Positions 40,049-52,279 are shown, counted from the stretch's first letter. The stretch is DNA of 64,000 nucleotides from Doryteuthis pealeii (GCA_023376005.1 CM042145.1:57275996-57339995), one strand, 5' to 3'. Numbers and translations: made by a program. Notes: a model not told the origin generated them from the letters alone.

Positions 40049-40366
40049 TCCACACGCAGCATTCTTGTGCAGCTCCCATTTAGTTTATTCTCAAGGCGTT
40101 TCGTTAGGGTAGAAGTGGTGCGGCTGCACAGTAGCACTAATACAACTACGGTTTGGAAGAATTGTCGTTTTAACTTATCAGTGAGATTAAATTTTTATAT
40201 GATTGATAATCTGTCTATAACAGCATATGTCTTTCCAGTGCGTGCATTAGCATCGTTTTCTGTGGATACGATATTACTACCTAGGTACGTGAACTTGTCT
40301 ATCGATTTTCGGGGCTTACTATCGAGTGCAGATGTCTCCAACCTGTTTAAAACATGAACTAAGTTT
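40048..40366 (-). pseudogene. LINE remnant: RT C-terminal region (second copy)
   Basis: Same reading as 36207-36525. The outer 85 bp with the KQLYGHLPP segment are cut off because the duplication breakpoint lies inside the LINE. Confidence 0.7.
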
Positions 40367-40456
40367 TATTGGAGTTCACATACATGACAATGTTCTGTGA
40401 TTATTTTTTTAGGCTATATAGCAGTGATTCGGCTTATGCGGGTGTATTTGAGATGG

Positions 40457-40488
<32 letters not shown>

Positions 40489-41817
40489 TACAGAGATATG
40501 TCTCCAACAATGAAGTTCCAAATTCACCTTTTGAATAGGAAAGATTTCCTTCCTTTGATAAAATAAACAAATATCTTCAGATAAAAAAAAAGACATTCCT
40601 AATATACGCTATAATCTTTGTCCGTTACTTTAAAAAAAAGTTTTCCTTACTTTTTTCTATTTATTTCGCATTTTGGTTTTTCTTCTTGCAGACAATGTCA
40701 CTATGTCGTACATTTTTGTTGTAATTCCCATTGGAACAAAATCAGAGGAAAATTCTTCGAACAATTGGCGTCATTATTTAGTTACACGGTTACTGAAAAA
40801 TTCTTCGTTTCTTCTATTTCTTCATAGAAGAAATTGATGCCAAAATGTGTCGTCTGCCATAGATTTTCGATCACGAATTCTACTCAGATTGATAAATAAA
40901 CTGATAGACGAGGAAAATATCTTTGAAAAAAAAAAAAAAAAAAAAAAAAAACCTAATAGTTTATAGGGTCAGCTTAGGAAACGTATCTCTTATTTATACG
41001 ACTGTTAGGTTTGTTTTTGTTGTCTTTTTTGTGGGTAGACGGTTAGATAAAATGTTGGTTGGTGAAAAAATTATAAACGAATTTGAAACAAGTTGTATTT
41101 TTTTAGATAGGGCTTGATGTGAATGATTTTGATGTTTTGGACTGTTGTCCTCAACCTTATTATGGTATGTATAAACCCAACGTTTCGGCTGCTGTATCCT
41201 CCGGCCTTTCTCATGCGTTCCCTGTGTATCCAAGCTTAGTACTGACCCAACCTGGGAAATCATTTTAATAGTTTGACGGTTGATCAAACAGGCATCGAAG
41301 AACTTTTTAAGATCTCATTCAAATGATGACGTCATTGTTTTTACACGCCTATCATTCCGACATGTGTCACGATAAGTATCATGATAATTTAGGAAAAAAA
41401 AGTTTATTGTCGTTTCCTGTACAACTCTAGCTGTAAAATCCAATAACATCAGCCTTTTTCGATATTTAAACGAGTATATACTTTTAATCCTGTCATTTTT
41501 ACGGGTACCGTACTAAAACCAACTTGTAATGCTTCAGTAAATAATTTCATAGATTATTGCCGCAAAAATCGCAATGAGGGGGGGCATTTTGGAAATATAA
41601 CGAACTAGAATCGGCTACCAGCGTCGCCTGGGTAGAGGTGTGTGGGGGGGGGGAACATTGGTATATTGATTTATTTACTTTTGAGATTTACAAATGCTGG
41701 ACATTTATAAGTAGAATTTCAATGCGATTTCTATGTGCATTTTAATTTTAAATATCTTTGAATGCAAATCAAATCTTCATATTTTTTGCACAAAAAGCAA
41801 GAACCGGTGATATGTAA

Positions 41818-41863
<46 letters not shown>

Positions 41864-43868
41864 ATATATTTGTCGTTAATTGCTTATTTTTTGTAGTTTC
41901 TTTCGGACATACATATACACCAACTGTGTGTTAGTGCTGGGGTAGTTAGTCTCACAGATCCATTATTACTGAATCGTGAGTTAGACCCTTGCAGAATGCC
42001 CCATTAAAATCCCTATGTAAAAAAAAAGACCTTGCATTGATTCGGCCTTGTGGGGGCGTAAAAAAAAACCCTGCACACTCTGAAAAGAAAAATGAATGTC
42101 TCTAATTTGAAATATCAAATGCCAAAAAGAATTTAATGCTGTTACTATTTACATTTTTTTTCTTAAATTACCTTCACGAATATAAATCAAATATTCATTA
42201 TTCTTGCTCAAAAAGTAAGATCTGGTGATAGTAAATGTGTATATATATATTTACTTTGTCATTAATTGTTTTATTTTCGCAGTTTCATCCTGACATACAC
42301 CCATACATACACCCATGCATACATACAGCTGCCCTTTATATGTATAGATAGATTGACAACATAGTGTATATAGAGCAGCATTGAAAAGCTTGTTGCTTAT
42401 TTTAAGTGAAATTAAGTCTGTTGAATTAGCCCAAAAGTCGCTATCAGTCACGAACTAGAGTGAGTTTTGATGCTGAAGGGGAGTTGCAGCTAGGGATATT
42501 GCACACACACCCCATTTAATTGTTGCTAATTACTCTATGCCTCTTTTCTGGATCCTCTCCCCCCTCCCCCAGAGCAACGCTACATAAACTCCTCACACAT
42601 CATTGAAGCCTTGAAAACAAAACAAAAAACAGCATTTGATGGCGTTGACGGCAACCAACACACAACCTGGACAACTCCTGGCTTCCAATTGCGTACGTGT
42701 CCATTTGGAACTGTTATTTAAGTCGGTGTTTTGTTGGCCGGAAGATCTTCGAGAAACACGCGTCCCTCTTGGATCCACTTGTAATTCTTTCCCGTGCATT
42801 TCCGCTGTTCCTATGGACGGATGTTGTGTATCAAAAGTATATGTGCGCTTTAAGAGCACACACACACACGTCACATATCGTGAACAGTTTTCATAGTACA
42901 ATAGTACCTTGACTTACGAGTCTAATTCGTTCTACTCGTGACTCAATTTCCTCGTATATCAAATTAATTGTGAATACTTTTAATAGTACTATTGTATGAT
43001 ACTAGAGTTGGTTATATTAAATAATAATTCGAATCGTAACTTACAATGAAAAGGGTTTATTTTGATAAGAGATACAAGAATGAGTGAACAAGTAAATAAT
43101 ACAACTTATCTCGCTAGGAAAGACGAATGTATTTACTTCCCAGGCAAGGATGTAACACAATGTCTTTTGTTAAAGCGGGGGAGGCACGCACAAACTGAAG
43201 CTAATGCGATCGACAGTTTTAAAAAAATGAGTGGATCACCTTGGTATTCCCTTTGGGCGCATCAGGAACCGGGCAATAAACCCAACCCTGACCCTTTAAA
43301 TCGAGGGGGTAGGTGTTGCAGGGTGAGACGGTCCCTGTGATCACGCGATTTATTTGCCCAACCACCGTTCGCTAAGGAAAGACGACCCCGAGGCCAACAC
43401 CATCAATGTTTCTATTGAAAATAGAAAAGTCCGTTCTATTCCAGATGGGTCTCATCTCTTCTCTACACACATGTACAATGGTACCTTGATTTACGAGTTT
43501 AATTGGTACCGCTCGAAACTCGATTTCCTCGTATATCAAATTAATTTTCCCCATTGAAATAAACTGAAATACCATTAATCCGTTCCAGCCTAATCTTTTT
43601 ACGTTCTTTTAATTAAAAAATATAGCACAGTGTTGTATAAAAAACATAATAGAATGTAATGAATTATGTAATGTTAATAAATGGTGTTTTTCTTTGGCGT
43701 AAAAAATTTGGGAACTTAAATGTTTTTAGTGGACTTATTAACTTAAGAGTATCTGAAGCTTGCTCGTACCTCAAATGTTAGCTCTCAACACAAAGCAAAA
43801 AAACTCGATTGAGTGTCGGCTCGTCACTCGAAAACCTCGTAAGTTGGGCACTTGTAAGTCAAGATACC
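40048..43868 (+). repeat. 3.8-kb segmental duplication, copy 2
   Basis: Tandem direct repeat of 36207-40047, about 20 bp shorter. All sub-elements recur: LINE remnant 40048-40366, A run 40926-40951, SINE H module 41106-41237, F elements 41605-41930 and 42050-42370, LTR-like repeat 42993-43467 and M element 43479-43869. Typical differences are GGGGCAC to GGGCAC at the right end, TTTGGGGCGC to TTTGGGCGC, and CCCACCAGGCAAGG to CCCAGGCAAGG. Confidence 0.9.
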
Positions 43869-43869
43869 A

Positions 43870-44177
43870 GTTTCATCTTTAATAATAATAATCTTTATCT
43901 TAAATATCGGTCATATTTGTTTTTACTGTTTAACCCTTTCCTGTCAACATGCAAAAAGTAATGCGAGTATTATTTCAAGCAGGGGAGTTGATCTAGATTT
44001 ACTCTTGGAGAATTTTCTTAATTTTGTCGTACCTTTTTTTTTTTTTTTTTCAACTGACAAAATACTTAGAAACGAAGATTCGGCAAATTCTTTATCTATT
44101 TTTTATTCTTCAACTTTCTACGCTAAAGATTTTTTTAACTTTTAAATTCTCAATATTAACTGCTACTTGCGGTACCT
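43870..44177. other. Unassigned AT-rich stretch
   Basis: T run at 44034-44050. No recognised content. Confidence 0.5.
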
Positions 44178-44270
44178 GTAGATATACCACAGCATGATAG
44201 TTTAATTATTAAAACGTTTGATATGTTTACTTAAGCGCTATTGGATAAATAGTTGAATGTGTACAAATAT

Positions 44271-44340
<70 letters not shown>

Positions 44341-44400
44341 TGTTCGATTGAAACAGATTAGCGTTATCGCTTCCGCATGCTTTAACCCTTCTCTCTATCT
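44178..44400 (-). mobile_element. Helitron E fragment interrupted by (TC)n
   Basis: CCTGTAGATATACCACAGCATG (terminal hairpin region) and ATATGTTTACTTAAGCGCTATTGG match family E in minus sense. (TC)n at 44278-44336 replaces the middle, then GAAACAGATTAGCGTTATCGC. The CTAG end is mutated. Confidence 0.55.
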
Positions 44401-44432
44401 TTCATCTTCAAATATTCTCTTTTTTTTTGAAT

Positions 44433-44520
44433 TGCTTACAGTACCTGGTAATCTCAAGCGATCCCCCACCCAAGTATTGTCAAGACTTGACGTTGCTTAA
44501 CTTCGGCCGTTAAACGAGAT
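44433..44520 (-). pseudogene. 5S rRNA pseudogene, 3' three quarters
   Basis: In minus sense it reads ATCTCGTTTAACGGCCGAAG then TTAAGCAACGTCAAG..., TACTTGGGTGGGGGATCGC and TACCAGGTACTGTAAGC. That is the order of the 5S rRNA internal promoter (A-box, intermediate element, C-box) and 3' end. About 30 bases of the 5' end are missing and several paired positions have changed. It is closer to functional 5S than the tandem units at 24282-24495. Flanked by Helitron E on the right in sense. Confidence 0.75.
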
Positions 44521-44872
44521 TTATTCCTTTCATAGCAATTTAAGCGTAAGTAAGTGTATTTTCGAATTAGCCACAATAGCTTTGTACAAAGTTATTGAAA
44601 CATCGTAAAGACAATCGATTAAGATGTTCGGTCATGAATGAACCGGTTAGTCGATCCTTCTGATTTATCTAACAGATAATAGTTTGAATTTCTTCTCATC
44701 TCACCACACAAACACAATTCAACAATTTACTTGGACACGATAAATAGCATTTAAAGTGGAACAGATGCTTGCATAAAGAGATGGATATTAAGGAAAAGAG
44801 AGTGTTTACGTAGGAAGGAAGAAGAAAGGAAAAGAACAAAGAAAGATAGAAATTAAAGAAAACCTATATAAT

Positions 44873-45176
44873 TTGGTTGGTTGGATTTTAAGGCATGTCA
44901 ACCCCTGTTGGGTTATTTTATGCCGAAGATGTTTGTTTTTATTTATTCGTGTTAGGGTTTCAATTTTTTTTTTTTTCAAACCCAATTTTTAAACATTTTT
45001 GTAAAATCATTTTTTAACTATTTACCCCATAGATGGGACCCTAACAGTATTACCACTCCGGGTCAAAGGTGGACCTGGTAGTAATGCAATGAAGGGTTTA
45101 TTCTGCTCTACCGAAAGCTCCAAATTGAAACTTCACCATTTAGATGCAGTTTAACGTCATACCCAGGACACTAAGA
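44873..45176 (-). mobile_element. Retroposon A, 5'-truncated copy
   Basis: TTGGTTGGTTGGATTTTAAGGCATGTC to CATACCCAGGACACTAAGA. Only the 3' half is present. Confidence 0.7.
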
Positions 45177-45327
45177 GAGAAAGGGGGGTGTGCGCGGGAA
45201 GGGGAAGAGAAAGGAAAGAAACAAAGATATGAAATTTTGTTTGGTGTGATGTAAACTCCTAGTGGGTTATTCAATGTCAAAATTTGATATAGGAATGAAT
45301 ATAAGAAAGGAAAGGCAGTGAAAGGGT

Positions 45328-45730
45328 AGGTTGATTGGGTTTTACGGCATGTCAACCCATTGGTTATTTTATGCCGAAGACATTTTTTTTTATTCCTTAT
45401 TGATGGTACTCAGTTTTTTAGACTCATTTTTAAACAGATTTTAACTTCATTTTTCTATTTAATCCATAGATGGAACCCTAACAGGTACTACCACTCCAGT
45501 CAGGGTGGACCTGGAGCAATGAGCAATGAAAGGGTACTCCGCATTAGATGTAGTTTAACGTCCTACCCAGACACGAAGACCCTCAGCCTGTACTTTCTAG
45601 TACATATATGATAAAAAGGGTTCGGGATCTGCCATAAGAGCAATACAATCGGGACAACCATATAGGTGCCAGGGCTTGACTAGCCGATTGATAGGAAGGG
45701 TCTATCCAACCACCCATCTCGCATAAGTAA
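45328..45730 (-). mobile_element. Retroposon A copy with internal deletions
   Basis: GTAGGTTGATTGGGTTTTACGGCATG to CACCCATCTCGCATAAGTAA. Worn A-type tails also appear at 45235-45290 and 45735-45795. Confidence 0.65.
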
Positions 45731-46364
45731 TATAAAATTTGGTTACGTGTAATTTATCTATTTAACGGTATATCAAATCCTTATGAGTTATTTAATGCCA
45801 AAATTTGATTAATTTCTAAATATTTGATTACAATGAAAACAATATTTTCAATGGTGAATTGCATTTCTTTAAAACTATACATTTTTAAAATTGTGTATTA
45901 TTAATTGTTTTCACTCAGATGATATCAAGTATTTTTTGAAAATTTCCTTGATAAAACGTGACCCGTTTGATCACACATTGATCTCTGAGTTGATCATTGT
46001 GATGAACAGTCGTCACCTTCTGTTTGCTGGTGAAAATTGATATATAAACAAAGTTGGAAGTTCAATCTACTTCTCACATTCTACAATCTCTCTTATTTTC
46101 TCACAGAGAAACTAATATATATAAGGAATAGTTAATCAAGATATATATAGAGAGGGGTAAAGTGACAGGCAGAATTTGAAGTAAGAGACAAGTCAGTTTT
46201 TTACTTAATTGCAAATTACGACTAATTAGAACCAATTGAAATGAATTTTCCCAAACATAACTCAATCATCAGAACTAAAAAATATTTTAAGATGTTATTT
46301 TGTGTCCTTACAACTGAATAGGAATAAAGCCTTTAGGATACAATTATTGATTCACCCAGCTTTA

Positions 46365-46403
<39 letters not shown>

Positions 46404-46937
46404 CTTGTCTCAAAAGAGTTTTTTTCGGATTTTCACAGATCTTTAACAACTCATTTCCTGCACTCACGGAAATCCAGCAATGTGAATGATATTGATGGAT
46501 TTAGAGGGGGTGTTGGAGGGGTACTAAACCAAACAAATACTATAAATCTGTAATTGAGCTTCTGTCACATTATACAATTGAATATGATTGGATATATTTT
46601 AATGAATATACGCATATATATATATATGTGTGTGTGTGTGTGGAGATGATATCAAGTGTTTCCTTGAAAAGGTTCAACCAAAATTGAGAACTCAAAAATA
46701 CATGTAAAGATATGTGTATACATTTTTACATATACGGAGTATTATAAATAAATGAGCTGACGTATTCAACAAACGCGGAAATAAGAATCTAAAAAGAAAG
46801 ATCTTATCAACTTACGTGACTTGGTGTGAGGTTTTCGAATTAGTAAAAATTAGACTGAGGAGGCAAAGAAAGACCAAAATAAATTTATGTCTATACCAAA
46901 TGTATCCATGTATATCGATAGATAGATGTATATGTAA
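45731..46937. repeat. Unassigned AT-rich stretch with microsatellites
   Basis: (TA)n at 46366-46400 and (TA)n(TG)n at 46612-46640. No coding or family match. Frames are repeat read-through. Confidence 0.5.
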
Positions 46938-47735
46938 AGTGGGACCTTGATTTAAGAGTTTACTTTTTCCACTCGTAACTCAATTCAATTTTCCTCGTTA
47001 AAATAAACTGAAATGCCAATAATCTGTTCCGCCTCTCCCCACCCCCACCAAAAAAAAGAAAAAACCCAAAGTTTTTTTGTTGCGTATTTTTAAATAAGAA
47101 AAATAGAATTGTATAAAAACATGATAAATAGAATGGAATAAATCATGTGCTACAATGTTTATATTTTTGGCGTAATAAATTTGGAAACTTAAATGTTTTT
47201 AGTGAACTTATCAACACTAGTGGGACCTGTGGATATACCACACTATGACAATTTAACAATTACAACGTTTGATGTGTATACTTAAGAGCTATTGCAAATA
47301 GTCCAATATGTAAAGAATTTAATAATCTTTATTTAAATCACTCTCTTTCTCTCTTCATCTTTTCATTTCATTCCATTGAAACAGATTAGCGTTATCGCTT
47401 CCACGCTATAAACTCCTCCCTCCCCACTCTCTTTTTATTAAGTATTTTCTTATGTGTAGCATCTCCTTTGTCTTCCCTTTCTTTCTTCACAGAATAAACG
47501 GAAGTGTCCTTTGTTTAGCTGAGGTGACGACACACAAACCCCTCCCCCTAACAACTCCCCAAATACGAAGCTTCTTCGGCTTTGAATATTAAAGTATAAC
47601 TAAATATATAAATAAGCGTATCTGAAGCTCGCCTGTACTTCAAATTTTAGCTCTCATCACAAAGCAAAAAATCGACCGCGTTACAGGTTGTAACTCGGAA
47701 TACTCGTAAGTTGGTGCATTCACAAGTCAAGGTAT
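46938..47735 (+). mobile_element. Family M element containing a nested Helitron E
   Basis: Left TIR GGGACCTTGATTTAAGAG and right TIR ACTCGTAAG..CACAAGTCAAGGTATC. The host halves correspond to the 5' and 3' halves of 39656-40048, and the interruption is Helitron E at 47217-47575. Confidence 0.65.
47217..47575 (-). mobile_element. Helitron E nested in family M
   Basis: Minus-sense 3' end is hairpin CTGTGG/CCACA then CTAG (47220-47217) and T. Contains GAAACAGATTAGCGTTATCGC and the ATGTGTAGCATC region. The 5' end is truncated within a CCCCTCCCCC tract. Sits inside M at 47216. Confidence 0.65.
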
Positions 47736-48044
47736 CACTATAAATATATATTTTTCCTTTTGAATCACACTTAGTTTGTCTACACAAAGATTTGAAAAAG
47801 GGTGGAGGTCACCCGAAATATTAAAAAAAAAATAAGCAGACCAAAGGCAAAACAACATTTATACATTAGAATTAGGTTTTGTTTTTGTTTGATTGTTTTT
47901 TGTTTTTGTTCTCTTTATATTTCCACTGTTTCAAATATTAACATAAACATTCACAACAACACACACACATATATTGTAGGTAATATGGGTGATATATTCA
48001 AGGCAAAAAGTGCTCAGTATCATTGAGAGAACGTTTATAATTCA
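47736..48044. other. Unassigned spacer with family G head
   Basis: (GTTTTT)-rich stretch at 47878-47910. AAGTGCTCAGTATCATTGAGAGAACG (48009-48034) is the A-box-like family G head. Confidence 0.45.
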
Positions 48045-48185
48045 GTTAAGGTAGCGTGGACATGGAATCAACACCTGATTACTGACAGTCTCTCATCTAG
48101 GCGATCTTTTTCTTTGGTCTGAAGATGGCATAGGCGAGAAACTGTCAGTAACCAGGCGTTGACTCTATGTACACGCTACCTTAAC
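48045..48185. mobile_element. Family G foldback (hairpin of about 50-bp arms)
   Basis: GTTAAGGTAGCGTGGACATG..TTACTGACAGTCTCTC pairs with GAGAAACTGTCAGTAACC..TGTACACGCTACCTTAAC. The loop contains CTGAAGATGGC near 48119. The same hairpin is at 60253-60368 and single arms are near 51165-51360. Confidence 0.7.
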
Positions 48186-48186
48186 T

Positions 48187-48223
<37 letters not shown>

Positions 48224-48985
48224 TAAACCTGTACTTTCTGCTAAGAAGACTATTATCTTATTTTCTCGCGTTGGGAAATAATCGAGTGTTTCAGCAGATT
48301 TTACTACCGTCTTCAAGATTTTCTCGAGTGTGTTTAGAATTTTCGAAAGTTTTTCGAACAATGGATGATAGAAGTCGCCTTTGTCGTGAGTAAACAATTG
48401 ACAAAATATTGCGTACAATAAAAACCTCAGCTTCACGTTCACTGAATGAATGATGGGAATGGTGGGAACCGGATTTTCTTTGATATCGAAAGAAACGAGG
48501 CCTGAAAATGTCTGTAGGAGTACTTAGAAAATGGGTAGGCATTGTAGAAGTAGATATTTGAAAAGTTTCTCGACTGTGAGCAATCTATACTCCTACAAAT
48601 ATTCTCGCGTTAATTGTGGAAATATTTTGTACATTGCCTATACGAGTTCAGTCTTGAGAGTAATAAGAATAAGTAAGTGATAAGATTATTTTTCAGGTTA
48701 GCAACACTTATTGAAAATCATCTGAACAATGTTGACCTTGAACACATGTGAAAACATTCGGTTTATGTGTGTCTCTTAGCTACGTAATCTTTTATTATCA
48801 CAAGGATGGTGAGGCTCCAGTTCTCGAGATCTGGGAAGTGTTGAGTCCCCCTTCATTAACATTATTGCCAGGTCGTCAGTCGGTTCTTATCTCCGCTCCA
48901 TCTACATGACACACTTTGAGAAGAATCTACTTATAGAAACATATAAGGCCGCTGGGAGCGCTCAATTTTAGGACTATGATTTTAT

Positions 48986-49064
<79 letters not shown>

Positions 49065-49235
49065 TTTAAAGAAAATAAACACAGGATGTAATGAACTATG
49101 GAAATTCTTTATGTCGATATTTAAGTATTTCGGGGTTTTTTTTAAAATAAAACCTTCTTCAGGACATTGAAAATTTGTATGAGTAAAAGATGAAAGATGT
49201 TCAGTATATGTTGAATGTGTATTAAAATATATAAT
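48186..49235. other. Unassigned stretch with (TA)n, (CA)n and a retroposon A scrap
   Basis: (TA)n 48188-48216. 48230-48780 has no family match. 48806-48875 (GATGGTGAGGCTCCAG..CCTTCATTAACATTATTGCC) is a retroposon A piece. (CA)n(TA)n 48986-49059. Confidence 0.5.
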
Positions 49236-49448
49236 TAGTCGGGGTTTGCCTAAAGTCGGTATCAGCCAATCGAGGGAGTCTATCCCATTTTCACTGGCGC
49301 TAAACCAAGGAGATTGTTTGGTGGAGCGCCACACCTACCATCAGCTCCTTACTTTACCGCACAGATCCCTGTGCTATTCATACGCTGAGTTGGCGAGGGC
49401 TGGTATCTAACTAGGAACCTTGTGGTTTCTAGCCGAACACTCTACCGA

Positions 49449-49452
<4 letters not shown>
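49236..49452 (-). mobile_element. SINE C (tRNA-derived)
   Basis: In minus sense it starts AGTCGGTAGAGTGTTCGGC (A-box-like), then the ATACCAGCCCTCGCC region. The body has GCTGATGGTAGGTGTGGCGC and CTTGGTTTAGCGCC. The body matches 55562-55797 and 49630-49750. (TA)n follows at 49454-49487. Confidence 0.6.
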
Positions 49453-49490
<38 letters not shown>

Positions 49491-49629
49491 TGGATTATGC
49501 CCTCCGTTACCGTTAATTCCCGATCTACTCCGACCCTCTGTGGTACTATTTATTCTCCCATGTATTTATCAAATAGAAAATTTGAAAATTATTAGTATTA
49601 TATAGAAATACTTGAAAGCATATAAAATG

Positions 49630-49750
49630 AAGTCTGTGGATTGGCCTATTATCGGTATTAGCAGAAAAGCGAAGGAATCTATCCATTTTTAGCTAGCACT
49701 AAACCATGGAGACTGTTTAGGTGTAGCGTCACACCTACCATCAGCTCCCA
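49630..49750 (-). mobile_element. SINE C, 3' half
   Basis: ATTATCGGTATTAGC, AGCACTAAACCATGGAGACTG and CACACCTACCATCAGCTCCC match the body of 49236-49452. No head. Confidence 0.6.
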
Positions 49751-50482
49751 GATGCTTTTAAGTTAGTATCATACCCAGGACGCACATTTTTTCTCTGTGT
49801 AGGGAGGGGTCTAATCTTTCTGCAGGGGATACAGTCAGCGTATTCTAAGCCCCGCCAAATGGCTGGTTATGTCGTGGAGATTCCCATCTTCACCTTTTTC
49901 TTATTTCGTATTCAAACAATAAGCGGGGGTGGGGGTTGTATTTTGAAAGACCATAAAGAAAGCGGGAAAAATAGCCAATAACGATCAGTGACTTAAAAGC
50001 AAATATCCCCTTTTGAAAGCAAATTAGATTTTTCAATGACACCCTCAGATGATTGCCCCATTATTTGACAACTTAAAAGGCGATTTGTATCTTGGACAAA
50101 TACCCAAGAGAACTGTGAAGTGTCGTGTGTCATTAAACTCATCGTTGTCATATATTTTTATGTCGTCTGCTTGTAAGGACCTAATTTCATCCCAAGTCAA
50201 TAATAATATTTTTATGCGAAAAGAAAATGGTTGAATAATGAAAAAGAAATTAAGAGTTACAGCTTAATAGATTAACAGTTTAGTTCTTACTTTGTCTTCT
50301 TAATCAATTAGGAAGTAAAATAGTCATTTAGTTATACTGATTATAGGGCCACAAAGATGTTGAAATAAGTGTTTTAATAGCCGATTCTAAATCAGTGGTC
50401 AGAATATTCTTGAACGAGAAGATTATATTCAATGGATGAAGTGGAACCAAAAAGTATCAAAACAAAAATTTATCTTTTTTAG

Positions 50483-50513
<31 letters not shown>

Positions 50514-50537
50514 ACACACACACACACATCATATTAT
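49751..50537. other. Unassigned stretch
   Basis: GGGGGTGGGGG at 49925-49935. 49830-49870 has a worn retroposon A 5' segment (GCAGGGGATACAGTCAGCG). (CA)n at 50494-50526. Frames without motif. Confidence 0.45.
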
Positions 50538-50870
50538 AATGATGTGTCAGTCTGTAACCGAAACTATATCACTACCCAAGACACAATTCTCTTAGTTATT
50601 TACGTCACATTCTCCATGATTTTATTTTTATTTAAACCTCAATTATTAATGAAATTGTTTCAATTTGATTTTAATGAATATGGGCTTAGTATTATTGATT
50701 TCTAATTGTTTGGTTTTATCTTAATGAATATGAGCAAAAATCGCTCGGATAAATCTTAAAAGAAGCCCATTAAGAAGAAATAACTAATTTTATTCTTTAC
50801 TTCCTAAGTAATTTAACAATGAAACACGGGAGTGAGGGAAGAGTAAGTTTCAGTTCTATTATTTGATTAT
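50538..50870 (+). mobile_element. Helitron H, 5' half
   Basis: ATAATGATGTGTCAGTCTGTAACCGAAACTAT..TTTACGTCACATTCTCC..GATTTCTAATTGTTTGG follows the 5' half of the complete 4616-5270 element closely and stops near the GAGTAAGTTTCAG segment. Confidence 0.65.
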
Positions 50871-50896
50871 ACCCCCCCTATATATATATATATATG

Positions 50897-51035
50897 CTAG
50901 CAAATATATGCACCCTCGGGGTGCAACTATTTAAATTTTATTATAATGAAATATATTAAATTAGAAAGGCCAATGAAACTAAATAAGTATGCAGATAAAA
51001 AGATTTGAAACAGAGGGGGTTATAATATATTTTTT
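50897..51035 (-). mobile_element. Helitron H, 3' end in opposite orientation
   Basis: CTAGCAAATATATGCACC at 50897 onward, i.e. minus-sense hairpin and CTAG, followed by TTAGAAAGGCCAATGAAACTAAATAAG as in 4616-4720. It lies directly after a plus-sense 5' half, separated by (TA)n. Confidence 0.65.
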
Positions 51036-51116
51036 TCTCTTTTCCTTCGTATCCACCTATATAGGTGATCATAATGATTACCCTTAAAGTATTATTTAAA
51101 TTTGCCTGTACCAGAA

Positions 51117-51157
<41 letters not shown>

Positions 51158-51350
51158 GTCATGGACATGGACATAGAGTTAACGGTGTTTAGTTACAGAC
51201 AGTTTCTCGCTAAGTTTTGAACAATCACATTGGCGAGTGTATGTATTGATAATAAAAGTACTATAGTTATAAGTAAACAGTGCTCAGTATCGTGGATAGA
51301 GCATTTAGATCTAAGTTAAGCTAGCGTGGACATGCAGTCAACGGCATTTG
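51036..51350. repeat. (TA)n and single arms of family G
   Basis: (TA)n at 51120-51150. GACATAGAGTTAACGGTG..ACAGACAGTTTCTCGC (51170-51215) and CAGTGCTCAGTATCGTGGATAGAGCATTTAG..GCTAGCGTGGACATG (51278-51340) are family G pieces not folded against each other. Confidence 0.5.
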
Positions 51351-51650
51351 GTAACTTTGAAACTTTCATAAAGGTTAATATTATCTTAAATTTTTTGTCC
51401 ATTCAAAAGAAGAAACATTAAACAAACTCGTGATGATTTATTTTTTAATTTTCAGTTTACGGAAATAATGAAAATTTTAAACGAAAAACAATGTTTACAT
51501 TTTTTTCACCATTAAATCAATTGAAATTTAATGTAGCCAAAAACAAGTTATGACGAGAGACTTTTATCTAAATTCTATGAAAAATCAATCAATGGTCCGA
51601 TTTTCACGAAAATTTCTAGAATTACTTAATTTTTGATGAAAATGTCAATG

Positions 51651-51792
51651 AAAATCGGCCTTAAGTCGAAAATTAAGATTTAAAAAATATATATAAGAAA
51701 ATTTGAAATATATCAGAAAATTTAAAAATGTATAAAAAAATTAGAATTTTAAAGAATATAAAAGAAAAATCATCTTAAACAGTTTAGCTATT
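51651..51792 (+). repeat. 142-bp direct repeat, copy 1
   Basis: AAAATCGGCCTTAAGTCGAA..CAGTTTAGCTATT. I find no mismatch to 52280-52421 by eye. Confidence 0.85.
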
Positions 51793-52279
51793 GAAAATGT
51801 CTGAAATAGTTTTTTGCTAAAAAAAAAAAAATAATAATTTTTACTTTTTTTCTATAAATATAAAAGTCTGAATGATTATATCAAAAGATTTTTATGGGTT
51901 TCAATACCAGAGTTTTTTTTTTTTTTTTAGTAAAAGAACCATGAATACAGAATTCAGCTAAAAAATATCAATCGTGTCGTAATCATGTCGTAAAAAACGG
52001 ACTGTTTTTACTTTTTTTTTTTTTTTTTCAAGATAACGGTGAGTAATTTTTCACAGTCGGATAATTTGATCTTTGAATTAACGTTTTCTCTTTGTAACAA
52101 CTCTTTATTTTCGTTACTTCATTTTTGCGAGATTAAAAACTGTTCAAAATTATTTACGTTTCTTCCTTCAATATGGCCTAAACCAATCACATGACCTATT
52201 TTGGTGGTACCTAATAGAGACAGATGCCTTAATATAAAGCAGTTGGGTTATATATTGCCAACATATATAGCTTTTTCTA

